Source: Duganella margarita
GTDB lineage: Bacteria; Pseudomonadota; Gammaproteobacteria; Burkholderiales; Burkholderiaceae_D
Direction: 5' to 3'
Length of the DNA stretch: 64,000 nucleotides
Assembly: GCF_009857535.1 (NCBI RefSeq)
Contig: NZ_WWCS01000003.1
Span: forward strand, 372,001 to 436,000
Under the pieces are notes generated by a model that was not told the origin of the DNA, searched no databases, and saw only the letters and a list, made by a program, of their open reading frames with translations. This document shows, one piece after another, positions 25,624-34,499 of the stretch. A program made the translations under genes and the position numbers. Within the stretch, counting starts at the first letter, position 1, and the number at the start of each line of letters is the position of its first letter.

Positions 25624-28600
25624 ATGCTGCGCAGAACCTGGAGCTTCCTCACCGATAGCCGCAATCTCACCATCCTCGGCCTGACGGCGGTGGCGGCCTT
25701 GTTCTACCTGGGCGCACAAGTGCTGGAACTGGCGCTGATGTGGGCGCTGCTGGCCATCGCCCTGATGCTGGCGCTGGTCGGCGCCGTGTGGTGGTGGCGC
25801 CGCTGGCGCGCGCGGCGCGAGTCCGAGCGGCTGGGGGAAATCATCGGCAAGCAGGAGCCGTCCGCCGATCCTTCCGCCGCCGAGGTCAAGGCCATCCGCG
25901 AGAGCATGCTGAAGGCGATCGAGACGATCAAGGGATCGAAGCTGGGCATCGTCGCCGGCGCGAGCGCGCTGTATGAGCTGCCCTGGTACATGATCATCGG
26001 CAATCCGGCGGCCGGCAAGAGCACCGCCATCACCAACTCCGGCTTGCAGTTCCCCTTCGCCGACGGCAAGGTGCTGCAGGGCGTCGGCGGCACCCGCAAC
26101 TGCGATTGGTTCTTTACCACCGAAGGCATTTTGCTCGACACGGCCGGCCGCTATTCGGTGCAGGACGAGCATCGCGCCGAATGGTTCGGCTTTCTCGATC
26201 TGCTGAAGAAGTACCGGCGCCGCGCGCCGGTCAACGGCATCATCATCGCGGTGAGCATCGCGGAGCTGCGCGGCGACGATCCGGAAGCAGGCATCCAGCT
26301 GGCACGCAGCCTGCGCAAGCGGGTGCAGGATCTGATCGAGCGGCTGGAGGTATTTGCGCCGGTGTACGTGGTGTTCACCAAGGCCGATCTGATTGCGGGT
26401 TTTGGTGAATTCTTCGCCCAGGCCGAGCGCGGGGAACGTGAGCGCGTATGGGGCGCCACCATGCCGTATCAGCGCAAGACCAGCAGCCAGCAGGTAATGG
26501 CGTTCTTCGACCACGCCTTCGATGAACTGTGCGATGGCTTGAAGGCGATGAGTCTCGCCACCATGGGCCAGCAGCGGCGGGAGCGCATGGAGCCGGGCGT
26601 GTTCACCTTCCCGCTGGAGTTTTCGACCATCCGTACGCCGCTGCGTGCTTTTCTGGTGACGCTGTTTGAAGAGAATCCATTCCAGTTCAAGCCTGTGTTC
26701 CGGGGCTTCTATTTCACCAGCGCGCTACAGGAGGGTATGCCGCGCAGCGAACAGTCGCAGCGCGTCGCCCGCCGCTTTGCCTTGACCACGCCGGATGTCG
26801 CGCCGCTGTCCGGCACCGGCCATTCCGGCTTCTTCCTGCTTAACCTGTTCCGCAAGGTGATCTTTGCGGACAAGGATCTGGTATCGCAGTACGCCAGCAA
26901 GAACAAGGTGCGCCTGAAATATGCCGCCTTCTTTGCAGCGGTGCTGATGCTGGGCGCGTCGCTGGGCGGGTGGAGCTGGTCGTACATGGGCAACCGCCAG
27001 TTGATCAGCAATGTGCAGGCGGACCTCGACAAGGTGATCAAGCTGCAGGCCAGGCGGCTGGACCTGCAGTCGCGGCTGGAGGCGCTGGAGATTATCCAGG
27101 ACCGCATCGAGCAGCTGGAGAAGTACCGCGCTTCCCGGCCATGGTCGTTGCGCATGGGGCTCTATCAAGGCGATCAACTGGAGCGCAAGCTGCGCGAGGA
27201 ATACTTCGCCGGCGTGAAGAACGTGATGCTGATGCCGGTGGTGGCCAATCTGGAGACGCTGCTGTCCGAGATGAACGCACATGCGTCCGAATTGCAGCCC
27301 TCCGGCGCCGCCGCTGCGCCGGTGGCCGGACGCCAATTTCAGGACGCCTCGCCGACCAATGTCGATGACGCCTACAATGCGCTGAAAAGCTACCTGATGC
27401 TGGCCGATAAATCACACGCGGAGGGCAGCCATCTGAACGACCAACTACCGCGTCACTGGCGCGCATGGCTGGAGAATAATCGGGGCGCCATGCCGCGTGA
27501 GCAGATGATCCACAGCGCCGAGCGGCTGATGACGTTCTATCTGGCGCAGATTCCCGATCCGGCCTGGCCGCGCATCGATCCGAAGCTGGCGCTGGTGGAC
27601 CAGGCACGCGAGAACCTGCGGCGCGTGGTGCGTGGCATGCCGGCGCGGGAGCGGGTCTACGCCGACATCCGTGCCCGCGCCAACACGCGCTTCCCTTCGA
27701 TGACGGTGGCGCGCATGGTCGGCGAGCAGGATCAGGCGCTGGTGACCGGCAGCTACGCTGTCCCCGGCGCCTACACCCGCGACGCATGGGAAAAGTTCGT
27801 GCAGGATGCCTTCCGCGATGCCGCCAGCCGCGAACTGCAAAGCACCGACTGGGTGCTGAAGACCGCCGCGCGCGATGACCTGACGCTGGAAGGCAGCCCC
27901 GAACAAATCCAGAAAGGCCTGACCGATTTGTACAAGGCCGATTACGCGCGCGAATGGCAGAAGTTTGTGCAAGGCGTCAGCATCGCTAACCTGAACGGTT
28001 TTGACGCGGCGGTGGCGGCGATGAACCGCCTGGGTGATCCGCAGCTATCGCCGCTCACCAAGCTGCTGACGGCGCTGCATCAGCAAACCTCCTGGGACAA
28101 TCCAACGGCAATGAGCGCGGAGGTCAAGGAAGCGCAGACGGGCTTTATCAACTGGGTCAAATACAGCGTGCTGCGGCGATCGCCGGCGCAGATCAACATC
28201 AACCTGCCGGCCAATGCGGCGGATAAGCCGATGGGACCAGTGGGGCGGGAATTTGCCGGTATCGGCAAGCTGGTGGCGGCCAAGGACAAGGACGCGTCGC
28301 TGATGCGCGCCTACATGGAGGTGCTGTCCAAGCTGCGTGGGCGGCTGAATCAACTGAAGAACCAAGGCGATCCTGGACCCGGCGCGCGCCAGTTCATGCA
28401 GCAGACATTGGATGGCAGCGGCTCGGAACTGGCCGACGCACTGCGCTACGTCGACGAGCAAATGCTGGTGGGGATGACGGATGCGCAGAAGCAGGCGATT
28501 CGTCCGATCCTCGTGCGTCCGCTGATGCAGACTTTTGCGGTGCTGATCGGCCCTGCGGAGGCGGAGATTAACAAGACGTGGGTGGCGCAGGTGTATGAGC

Positions 28601-29346
28601 CGTTCCAGAAAACGCTGGCGACCAAGTATCCGTTCGCGCCGGACTCCCGGAGCGAGGCTGCTAATACGGAAATTGCGCAGTTCTTTGGACCGGATGGCGC
28701 GGTCGCCAAATTTGCCACCACCACGCTTGGCACGCTGGTGCTGCGTCGGGGCGACGTGCTGGCGCCGCGCACCTGGGCTGACATGGGCATTTCGCTGTCG
28801 CCGCAGATGGTGCAGCGCTTCCCCGGCTGGATCGCGCCACTGGCGGCAGCAGGCGTGGCGTCATCGCAGTCCGCCCCGCAGACGATATTCCAGATCCAGC
28901 CGATGCCGGCGAGCGGAACGCTGGAATATACCGTGGAAATCGACGGCCAGCAGCTGCGTTACCGGAATACGCCGGCGCAGTGGGCTAACATGGTCCATCC
29001 GAGTCCGCAAGGCGCGCCCGGAGCTCGGATCACGGCGGTAGCGATGGACGGACGCAGCGTGGATGTTTTCAATGAGCCGGGGCAGTTTGGATTGAAGCGC
29101 ATGATCGATACGGCAGCCAAGCAGAAACGCGATGGCGGCGTCTTTGAGCTGCGCTGGAGCAGCGGCGCGATTACCGTGGCGATGGGGCTGAAAATCATCA
29201 GCAGCCCGGAAAGCGCCGCCAGCGAGCCGCCGGACCAAGGCTTTCGCGGCATGCGGCTGCCGGAGACCATCGTCGGCGGACCGTCGGCCACCGCCACCAC
29301 CACTGCGCAGCCGGCGGCTGGCGCTGCAACGGGAGCGATGCAATGA
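25624..29346 (+). CDS. tssM: T6SS membrane-complex protein TssM (IcmF)
   Basis: 1240 residues, the usual size. Two N-terminal membrane helices (about 15-60) precede a cytoplasmic GTPase-like domain with an intact Walker A GNPAAGKS (126-133) and an ILLDTAGRY Walker B. A third helix (about 440-460) leads to the large periplasmic domain. TssM forms the channel through the inner membrane with TssL. The intact Walker A is notable because several TssM proteins have lost it. The 3' end overlaps tagF by four bases (ATGA). Confidence 0.96.
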   Translation: MLRRTWSFLTDSRNLTILGLTAVAALFYLGAQVLELALMWALLAIALMLALVGAVWWWRRWRARRESERLGEIIGKQEPSADPSAAEVKAIRESMLKAIETIKGSKLGIVAGASALYELPWYMIIGNPAAGKSTAITNSGLQFPFADGKVLQGVGGTRNCDWFFTTEGILLDTAGRYSVQDEHRAEWFGFLDLLKKYRRRAPVNGIIIAVSIAELRGDDPEAGIQLARSLRKRVQDLIERLEVFAPVYVVFTKADLIAGFGEFFAQAERGERERVWGATMPYQRKTSSQQVMAFFDHAFDELCDGLKAMSLATMGQQRRERMEPGVFTFPLEFSTIRTPLRAFLVTLFEENPFQFKPVFRGFYFTSALQEGMPRSEQSQRVARRFALTTPDVAPLSGTGHSGFFLLNLFRKVIFADKDLVSQYASKNKVRLKYAAFFAAVLMLGASLGGWSWSYMGNRQLISNVQADLDKVIKLQARRLDLQSRLEALEIIQDRIEQLEKYRASRPWSLRMGLYQGDQLERKLREEYFAGVKNVMLMPVVANLETLLSEMNAHASELQPSGAAAAPVAGRQFQDASPTNVDDAYNALKSYLMLADKSHAEGSHLNDQLPRHWRAWLENNRGAMPREQMIHSAERLMTFYLAQIPDPAWPRIDPKLALVDQARENLRRVVRGMPARERVYADIRARANTRFPSMTVARMVGEQDQALVTGSYAVPGAYTRDAWEKFVQDAFRDAASRELQSTDWVLKTAARDDLTLEGSPEQIQKGLTDLYKADYAREWQKFVQGVSIANLNGFDAAVAAMNRLGDPQLSPLTKLLTALHQQTSWDNPTAMSAEVKEAQTGFINWVKYSVLRRSPAQININLPANAADKPMGPVGREFAGIGKLVAAKDKDASLMRAYMEVLSKLRGRLNQLKNQGDPGPGARQFMQQTLDGSGSELADALRYVDEQMLVGMTDAQKQAIRPILVRPLMQTFAVLIGPAEAEINKTWVAQVYEPFQKTLATKYPFAPDSRSEAANTEIAQFFGPDGAVAKFATTTLGTLVLRRGDVLAPRTWADMGISLSPQMVQRFPGWIAPLAAAGVASSQSAPQTIFQIQPMPASGTLEYTVEIDGQQLRYRNTPAQWANMVHPSPQGAPGARITAVAMDGRSVDVFNEPGQFGLKRMIDTAAKQKRDGGVFELRWSSGAITVAMGLKIISSPESAASEPPDQGFRGMRLPETIVGGPSATATTTAQPAAGAATGAMQ

Positions 29347-30311
29347 AGCGCGGGGCGCAGACCGCGCGCATCGGCTACTTCGGCAAGCTGTCCACACGCG
29401 CAGACTTCATCAAAGCGGCCGACAACCTGGCGTTGGCCAGCCTGCTGGATGGCTGGCTGGCCGAAGTCATGAACCTCCTTAGCGCCGACCCGCGCTGGAA
29501 ACTCAACTACGATGCCATGCCGCCACTGGACTTCGCCTTCGTCGGCACGCGCAGCCGGCGCGCCGTCGCCGGCCACCTGGCCGCCAGCAGCGACCTGTCA
29601 ACGCGCCGCTATCCTTTCCTCAGCATGAGCGCCATCGAAGTCGACGACCCGCCGCGCTTTGTCCCCAATAGCCCATTGATACTGGCGCCGCTGTGGGAGG
29701 AGCTGCACCTGCTGACTGCCGATGTCATGGACTCACTCGAGCCGGACACCCCCCTGCAAACCCTGGCCGCCACCCGCATAGACATCGACACCACTGACGA
29801 CCAGCATGCGCAAAGCTTTACCGACTTCCTCGATCGCCACACCATTACGGCGCTGGAAGCCATGCTGGCCACAACCTGCATGCGCCGCACCATACTGGCC
29901 ATCGGCCTGCTGTTACAGCCGATACGCCGCAGCGGCGCGCAAAGGCTGGATAAAAGCCTGGTGCTGCCACTACCGCAGTCGTCGCGCCAGCGCTACCTGG
30001 TCGCCGCCTTCTGGCTGGACTTGATCATCCCTTTCCTGCAGCAAGCCGATTTTGAACTGAGCCTGTTCCTTGCAGACCTGCGCGGAAAACCGTCGCTGAT
30101 CATCGGTTTCGGCGGCGCCGCACCCGAAACACTGGCCGCCATCATCGATCCTGCAAGCGCGCCCGAACACCAGGTCAGCTTCGATTACGCCGGCTGGGTC
30201 GATGAACTGATCGCCGGCGATGCCAGCGTACAAAAGTTCTCCGCTTACCTGGAGCAAGGCCAGCTTTCCTTACGCTCGACGCAAGCGCTTTTCCATGAAA
30301 CCTTTGTCTGA
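29343..30311 (+). CDS. tagF: T6SS-associated protein TagF (ImpM)
   Basis: 322 residues. The N-terminal RIGYFGKLSTRADFIKA block and the WLAEVMNLL and FAFVGTRSRR regions are characteristic of TagF/DUF2094. In Pseudomonas TagF is a posttranslational repressor of T6SS firing that acts on Fha1. No PpkA, PppA or Fha gene is present here, so its target is unclear. It is translationally coupled to tssM. Confidence 0.92.
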   Translation: MKRGAQTARIGYFGKLSTRADFIKAADNLALASLLDGWLAEVMNLLSADPRWKLNYDAMPPLDFAFVGTRSRRAVAGHLAASSDLSTRRYPFLSMSAIEVDDPPRFVPNSPLILAPLWEELHLLTADVMDSLEPDTPLQTLAATRIDIDTTDDQHAQSFTDFLDRHTITALEAMLATTCMRRTILAIGLLLQPIRRSGAQRLDKSLVLPLPQSSRQRYLVAAFWLDLIIPFLQQADFELSLFLADLRGKPSLIIGFGGAAPETLAAIIDPASAPEHQVSFDYAGWVDELIAGDASVQKFSAYLEQGQLSLRSTQALFHETFV

Positions 30312-30325
30312 TCAGGAGTCCCACC

Positions 30326-31081
30326 ATGCGTAAATCGATGATGATGACCGCGCTGCTGCTGGCGGTAACTTGCGCCGCAGCGCAAACGCCAGGCCAGATC
30401 GTGGTGACCGGCGCCGTGCCGGATGAAGCCAGCAAGGCCGCGCTGCTGGCGCAGGTGCGCGCGTTGTACGGCATGGAGCGCGTAGTCGACCAAGTGAGCA
30501 TCGCTCAGGTATCGCTGCCGCCCAACTGGAACGGCTATGTGCAAAAGCTGATTAGCCCCAATCTGAAATTGATCAGCAAGGGAGAACTCAAAATCGACGG
30601 CACCAACATTACGGTGCGTGGGGAAGTGGCCAACGAGGCGCAACGGCAGCAGATCGCCAGCGACATCGCTACCAGCCTCAATCCCAGCTACACCGTCAAC
30701 AACGGTCTGCGTGTGAGCGCCGCAGAGCAAAACCTGCTGGACGAAACGCTGGCCAGGCGCATCATAGAGTTCGATAGCGGCAAGGCGACGCTGACGCCGT
30801 CGGGGCAAGGCATTCTGGATGACATGGCGGCCGCGCTGCAAAAGGTGAAAGGCAAAAAGGTGGAAGTCATCGGCCACACCGATAACGTCGGCCTGCGCGA
30901 CAGCAACCTGGCGCTGAGCCAGGCCCGCGCCGAGGCGGTGCGCACCTATCTGGCGGGGAAGGGCATCAGCCAGGACATGGTGATGGTATCCGGCCAGGGG
31001 CCGGATCGCCCGGTGGCCGAGAACAACACGGCGGAAGGCCGCTCGCGCAACCGCCGCATCGAATTCCGCGTGGCGCAGTAG
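30326..31081 (+). CDS. tagN: OmpA-family protein with BON-like repeats (TagN-like)
   Basis: 251 residues. A signal peptide (ending CAAAQ, about 20) is followed by two BON-like alpha/beta repeats (about 25-75 and 80-125) and a C-terminal OmpA/peptidoglycan-binding domain. That domain has IIEFDSGKATLTPSG, EVIGHTDNVG and NRRIEFRV, including the Asp and Arg that grip diaminopimelate. It probably anchors the secretion complex to the cell wall. This matters because TssL here has no such domain. AGGAG precedes the ATG. The gene follows tagF and converges with tssL. Confidence 0.85.
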   Translation: MRKSMMMTALLLAVTCAAAQTPGQIVVTGAVPDEASKAALLAQVRALYGMERVVDQVSIAQVSLPPNWNGYVQKLISPNLKLISKGELKIDGTNITVRGEVANEAQRQQIASDIATSLNPSYTVNNGLRVSAAEQNLLDETLARRIIEFDSGKATLTPSGQGILDDMAAALQKVKGKKVEVIGHTDNVGLRDSNLALSQARAEAVRTYLAGKGISQDMVMVSGQGPDRPVAENNTAEGRSRNRRIEFRVAQ

Positions 31082-31082
31082 A

Positions 31083-31865
31083 TCAAGGCAGCGTGATGGT
31101 GACGTAGGCCGGGCGTGGCGCCAGCTTCACCAGATCCGAATACCCAGCGAGCGACTCCTGTGTGCTGTGCGACAGTGACGACTCCAGTCCGATGTAAGCA
31201 CCCAGGGCAATCACGCCAAACACTGCGGACACCGCCCACATCGGCGTGTTGGAGCGCAGCTTGTGCACGATCTGGTCCGGCCGCTCCGCTTGCGGCGCAA
31301 AGCCCTTGCTCTTGCCCTGCATGTGTGCGATTTCATCGCCCAGCCGCGCCGTCAGGTAGGACAGCTTGTCGCTGGCGTCCAGCGCATGCTTGCCGCGAAA
31401 GCCGATCAGCAGGCACATATGAAATACCTGCAACGCGGGCAAACGCGCACCGCCGGCGCTGCGCAGCGCTTCCAGCCGGTCGAAGAAGTGCTCACCCGCC
31501 AGCTGGTCGCCGAAGATCACCAGTTGCAGCGGGCGGCGCTCCCACGCCAGCCGCATCGGAAATTGCGACGACAGGATGATTTCATCCAGCGCCGCGCAGT
31601 AGGCGTATTTGGCGGCATCGATATCCTCGCCTTGCGCACGCATCTTGCGGGCCTCGCGGTCAAACTCGGCGAGATACGCGGTGATGGTGTCGAGGAACGG
31701 TGCTTCGCCCGGCGGCACGCTGCCGTTCTTCAGCATGAACAGCAGGTAGAAGCCCTCCTGCAGCAGATCGAGCAGCGTTTGTACATGGCCGTATCCAGGC
31801 TGGATCTGTTTGCGCTGACCGCCCATCAGCGTGGGATTGGCGCGGCGTTCGACGGGCGGCGTCAT
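31083..31865 (-). CDS. tssL: T6SS membrane-complex protein TssL (DotU), short form
   Basis: 260 residues. The DotU/IcmH fold is clear from LLQEGFYLLFMLK, AALDEIILS and HMCLLIGFRGKHAL. A single C-terminal membrane helix (MWAVSAVFGVIALGAYIGL) is followed by a short tail. There is no C-terminal OmpA domain, so peptidoglycan contact must come from another protein, plausibly the OmpA/BON protein encoded next to it on the other strand. The start overlaps the tssK stop by four bases. Confidence 0.95.
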   Translation of the reverse strand: MTPPVERRANPTLMGGQRKQIQPGYGHVQTLLDLLQEGFYLLFMLKNGSVPPGEAPFLDTITAYLAEFDREARKMRAQGEDIDAAKYAYCAALDEIILSSQFPMRLAWERRPLQLVIFGDQLAGEHFFDRLEALRSAGGARLPALQVFHMCLLIGFRGKHALDASDKLSYLTARLGDEIAHMQGKSKGFAPQAERPDQIVHKLRSNTPMWAVSAVFGVIALGAYIGLESSLSHSTQESLAGYSDLVKLAPRPAYVTITLP

Positions 31866-33208
31866 GCTGTTACCGCGATCAGGTTAAGACGCAGGTCGCG
31901 TATGCCGGATGGCACGTAGATCGAGATCGACTGCGCTTTGAGCATTTGTTCATATAGCATGCCTTTTCCCTCCAGTGCGAAATAGTAGGTGTCCGGCTGA
32001 ACCGGAATCGCCGCCGGCACTTGCGGCGCGTGCGTCAACTTCACGCCGGGCATGGCCGACAGCACGCACTTCTCCACATCGTCCGGCGCGCCAACCTTGA
32101 CGCGCAACGGCACAACCTCCACCAGTTCCAGCGCCGGCAGCGCGGCGCTGACGGCGAGGTACAGCGTGGTGCGCTGGTCGATTTTTCCGGAGTCGAGTTT
32201 GCCCAGGTGGTAGCTGGGCTTCTCTTCGGTCAGCGCAATCGAGAAGTATTTGGTGGAGATGACGGTGTCCAGCAGGTCGCGGATGATATGGTCGAGCGCC
32301 GCGAAGCATTGCGCCGGATCTTCGTGCAGGTAGCCCGGCAGGTCGATCAGCGAGTACTGTTTGGAGTAGGTCATCAGTGCACCTGCCAGTGCGAGCAGCG
32401 ATTCGAACAAGCGCTCCGGATGCAGCTCGGGATTTCGCACATAGTGCATCAATGCGGCGGCCGAGGTGCTGACGGTGTGCAGCAGCCAGAAAGAGGACAC
32501 GTCGCCGGAGCGGAATTCGATCACATTGCGGCTCGGCTCCCGCATATGGCCCTGCAGCGACTGCACTTTGGCCTGCAGCGCGTCCAGTAACCGATCCAGC
32601 ATGGCTTTCAGCGCCGGCGCGCTGGCCACCGACAAGCCAGGAGGGATGAACGACGGATCTTGCTCAAAGCCGCCGGTCACCACGCGCCGCAGCCGCATCA
32701 GCGGCACGCACTCGAAGGCACCCAGCGGTTCCAGGTCGGACATCAGCCGTACCGCGCTGCGCAGGAAGCTGACGTCTGCCTCCACCGCCTGTGTGTACAG
32801 GTCTGGCACTTCGCGGCTGGCCTGGCCGTAGCGCGGGCCGGCGTGATGCTCGTCGTGTGACGCCGCATTGCCGCCGTTTGCAGAGAGCGAGGGCAGGGCG
32901 GCATACCACGTCACTTCCGGCGCGCTGGCTGGAATGCGGCTCAGGTCCACCGTCTGCGGCAGCGGCGCGCTGGCCGGCGCGTCGACAATCTCGCCATCGC
33001 GGAAGATCAGCGACAAGGCCTCCAGCCGCAGCTTGCCGGCCTTGAGCGCGTCGAAGTCCCAGCGGATATCGCGCACGCCCCACAGATACGGATGCAGCGC
33101 GCATGCAGTGTGGTAAAGGCGCGCTTCGTGATACTGGTCCTGCTGCTGGAAGTGCTGCGGCCGCAGGAACAGACCTTCGCCCCACAACACCTTGGATGGA
33201 ATGCTCAT
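31862..33208 (-). CDS. tssK: T6SS baseplate-membrane connector TssK
   Basis: 448 residues, the usual size. The N-terminus SKVLWGEGLFLRPQHFQQQD is the hallmark of TssK, the phage receptor-binding-protein-like trimer that links baseplate and membrane complex. I place the start at 33208, where AGGGAGACAGC precedes ATG; the frame extends eight residues further without a ribosome site. tssK and tssL form a two-gene minus-strand operon that is divergent from the TPR-lipoprotein/tssB operon. Confidence 0.95.
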   Translation of the reverse strand: MSIPSKVLWGEGLFLRPQHFQQQDQYHEARLYHTACALHPYLWGVRDIRWDFDALKAGKLRLEALSLIFRDGEIVDAPASAPLPQTVDLSRIPASAPEVTWYAALPSLSANGGNAASHDEHHAGPRYGQASREVPDLYTQAVEADVSFLRSAVRLMSDLEPLGAFECVPLMRLRRVVTGGFEQDPSFIPPGLSVASAPALKAMLDRLLDALQAKVQSLQGHMREPSRNVIEFRSGDVSSFWLLHTVSTSAAALMHYVRNPELHPERLFESLLALAGALMTYSKQYSLIDLPGYLHEDPAQCFAALDHIIRDLLDTVISTKYFSIALTEEKPSYHLGKLDSGKIDQRTTLYLAVSAALPALELVEVVPLRVKVGAPDDVEKCVLSAMPGVKLTHAPQVPAAIPVQPDTYYFALEGKGMLYEQMLKAQSISIYVPSGIRDLRLNLIAVTA

Positions 33209-33348
33209 GCTGTCTCCCTGCCTTGTCGTCAAACGAGACGTTCATTAGAACGAAAGCGGTGACTCGTCTTTTTGCGACGGCGCAAGCAAAGAGAAAAGAA
33301 GACCTCGCTTGAGTAAGCGCAACCGACGCCACGTGCATTTCATGAATA

Positions 33349-33365
33349 CTGGCCATCTTCTCGCA
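33349..33365 (+). promoter_or_regulatory. Possible sigma54 promoter of the tssB-hcp operon
   Basis: CTGGC and TCGCA elements hold the GG-N10-GC spacing of -24/-12 promoters. The -24 half matches well and the -12 half has one mismatch. Transcription would begin just before the AAGGAG of the lipoprotein gene. No sigma54 activator gene is present in the window, so this is tentative. Confidence 0.3.
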
Positions 33366-33388
33366 CGGTTACGCAAAAGGAGAAACCG

Positions 33389-33988
33389 ATGATCACCTCA
33401 AGAACATGGCTGCCCTGCGTCGCCAGCCTGCTGCTACTGACAGCGTGCGCCACGGACGGCGCCCTGGTCCGCACCGATAAACCGCAAGCGCCGCCACTGG
33501 ATCGCGCACTCGCCGACGCCGATTCCGCGCTCACCGCCGGCCATGTCGACAAGGCGCAAGGCATCCTGAAAAATGCCGCCGCCAGCTACCCGTCCGACAA
33601 GACGCCATGGCTGCATATGGCGCAGATTAAATTCGACCGCGCCAATTACGGTGAAGCGATCCTGAATGCACAGGAGGCGCTGCAGCGCGATCCGAACGAC
33701 AAACTGGGGAACAGCATCATCGCCGTCAGCGGCTTGCGCTTGTCGACGCGGGCGCTGTCGGACCTGAGCCAACAGAATAATCTGAACGGCTCCCTGCGCT
33801 CGGAGGCGCAGGATCTGGCCAAGCTGCTGCGCACCAGCCTTGGCGAAGATGTGCTGGTGCCGACGTCGAATGCGGCGCGCAAGACGGCCACGTCCTCGTC
33901 GTCGTCGGCATCCGGCAAAAAAGCACCGCCCACCGCCACCGGCAAGAGCGGCAGTCAAACCAACGATCCCTTCGGCGGATTGAAATAA
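33389..33988 (+). CDS. TPR-containing lipoprotein in the T6SS locus
   Basis: 199 residues. A lipoprotein signal ends in LLTAC (C20). The mature part has helical repeats of the TPR type (ALADADSALTAGHVDKAQGIL and ANYGEAILNAQEALQRDPND, about 48-115), then a Ser/Lys-rich tail ending FGGLK. It is not TssJ, which is a transthyretin-like beta-sandwich. Its place at the head of the tssB-tssC-hcp operon, with AAGGAG in front of the start, indicates a secretion role. It may be the outer-membrane partner that TssJ normally provides, but that is inference. Confidence 0.75.
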   Translation: MITSRTWLPCVASLLLLTACATDGALVRTDKPQAPPLDRALADADSALTAGHVDKAQGILKNAAASYPSDKTPWLHMAQIKFDRANYGEAILNAQEALQRDPNDKLGNSIIAVSGLRLSTRALSDLSQQNNLNGSLRSEAQDLAKLLRTSLGEDVLVPTSNAARKTATSSSSSASGKKAPPTATGKSGSQTNDPFGGLK

Positions 33989-33997
33989 GGAGCTTGT

Positions 33998-34498
33998 ATG
34001 GCTAAAGGTGACAGCATTCAAAAGCGCTTGACCAAGGTGCGCCCGCCGCGCGTGCAAATGACCTATGACGTGGAAATCGGCGACGCGATGGAAAACAAGG
34101 AGCTGCCGTTTGTGGTTGGCGTGGTCGGCGACTTTGGCGGCAATTCGGAAGTGGAGAAGAAGCGCCTCAAAGACCGCAAGTTCGTCAGCATCGACAGCGA
34201 CAACTTCGACGAGGTACTGGGCGGTGTGGCGCCGGTGGCCCGCTTCCAGGTGCCCAATCAGCTGAAGGACGACGACACCAGCCTGAATGTCGAACTGCGT
34301 TTCAAGGCGATGGACGACTTCCGTCCGGAAGCCGTGGTGCGCCAGGTGGAGCCGCTGGCCAAGCTGCTGGAGGCGCGCACCAAGCTGGCCGATTTGCGCA
34401 ACAAGCTGGCCGGCAACGACAAGCTGGAAGACATCCTGAGCGAGGTGCTGAATAACACCGGCAAGCTGGCCAGCCTCAAATCGAACAAGGGAGGCTGA
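33998..34498 (+). CDS. tssB: T6SS contractile sheath small subunit TssB
   Basis: 166 residues. The N-terminal SIQKRLTKVRPPRVQMTYDVEIGDA block and LPFVVGVVGDFGG are diagnostic of TssB/VipA, which assembles with TssC into the contractile sheath. An AAGGAG ribosome site precedes the ATG. tssC starts two bases after the stop region, so stoichiometric expression is expected. Confidence 0.97.
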   Translation: MAKGDSIQKRLTKVRPPRVQMTYDVEIGDAMENKELPFVVGVVGDFGGNSEVEKKRLKDRKFVSIDSDNFDEVLGGVAPVARFQVPNQLKDDDTSLNVELRFKAMDDFRPEAVVRQVEPLAKLLEARTKLADLRNKLAGNDKLEDILSEVLNNTGKLASLKSNKGG

Positions 34499-34499
34499 C

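Noticed and set aside
23836..26514. A 892-codon minus-strand frame through tagX and tssM
   Set aside because: Only the last 249 codons have a good start (GTG at 24582) and membrane-protein character. The rest is His/Gln/Arg-rich antisense of real genes.
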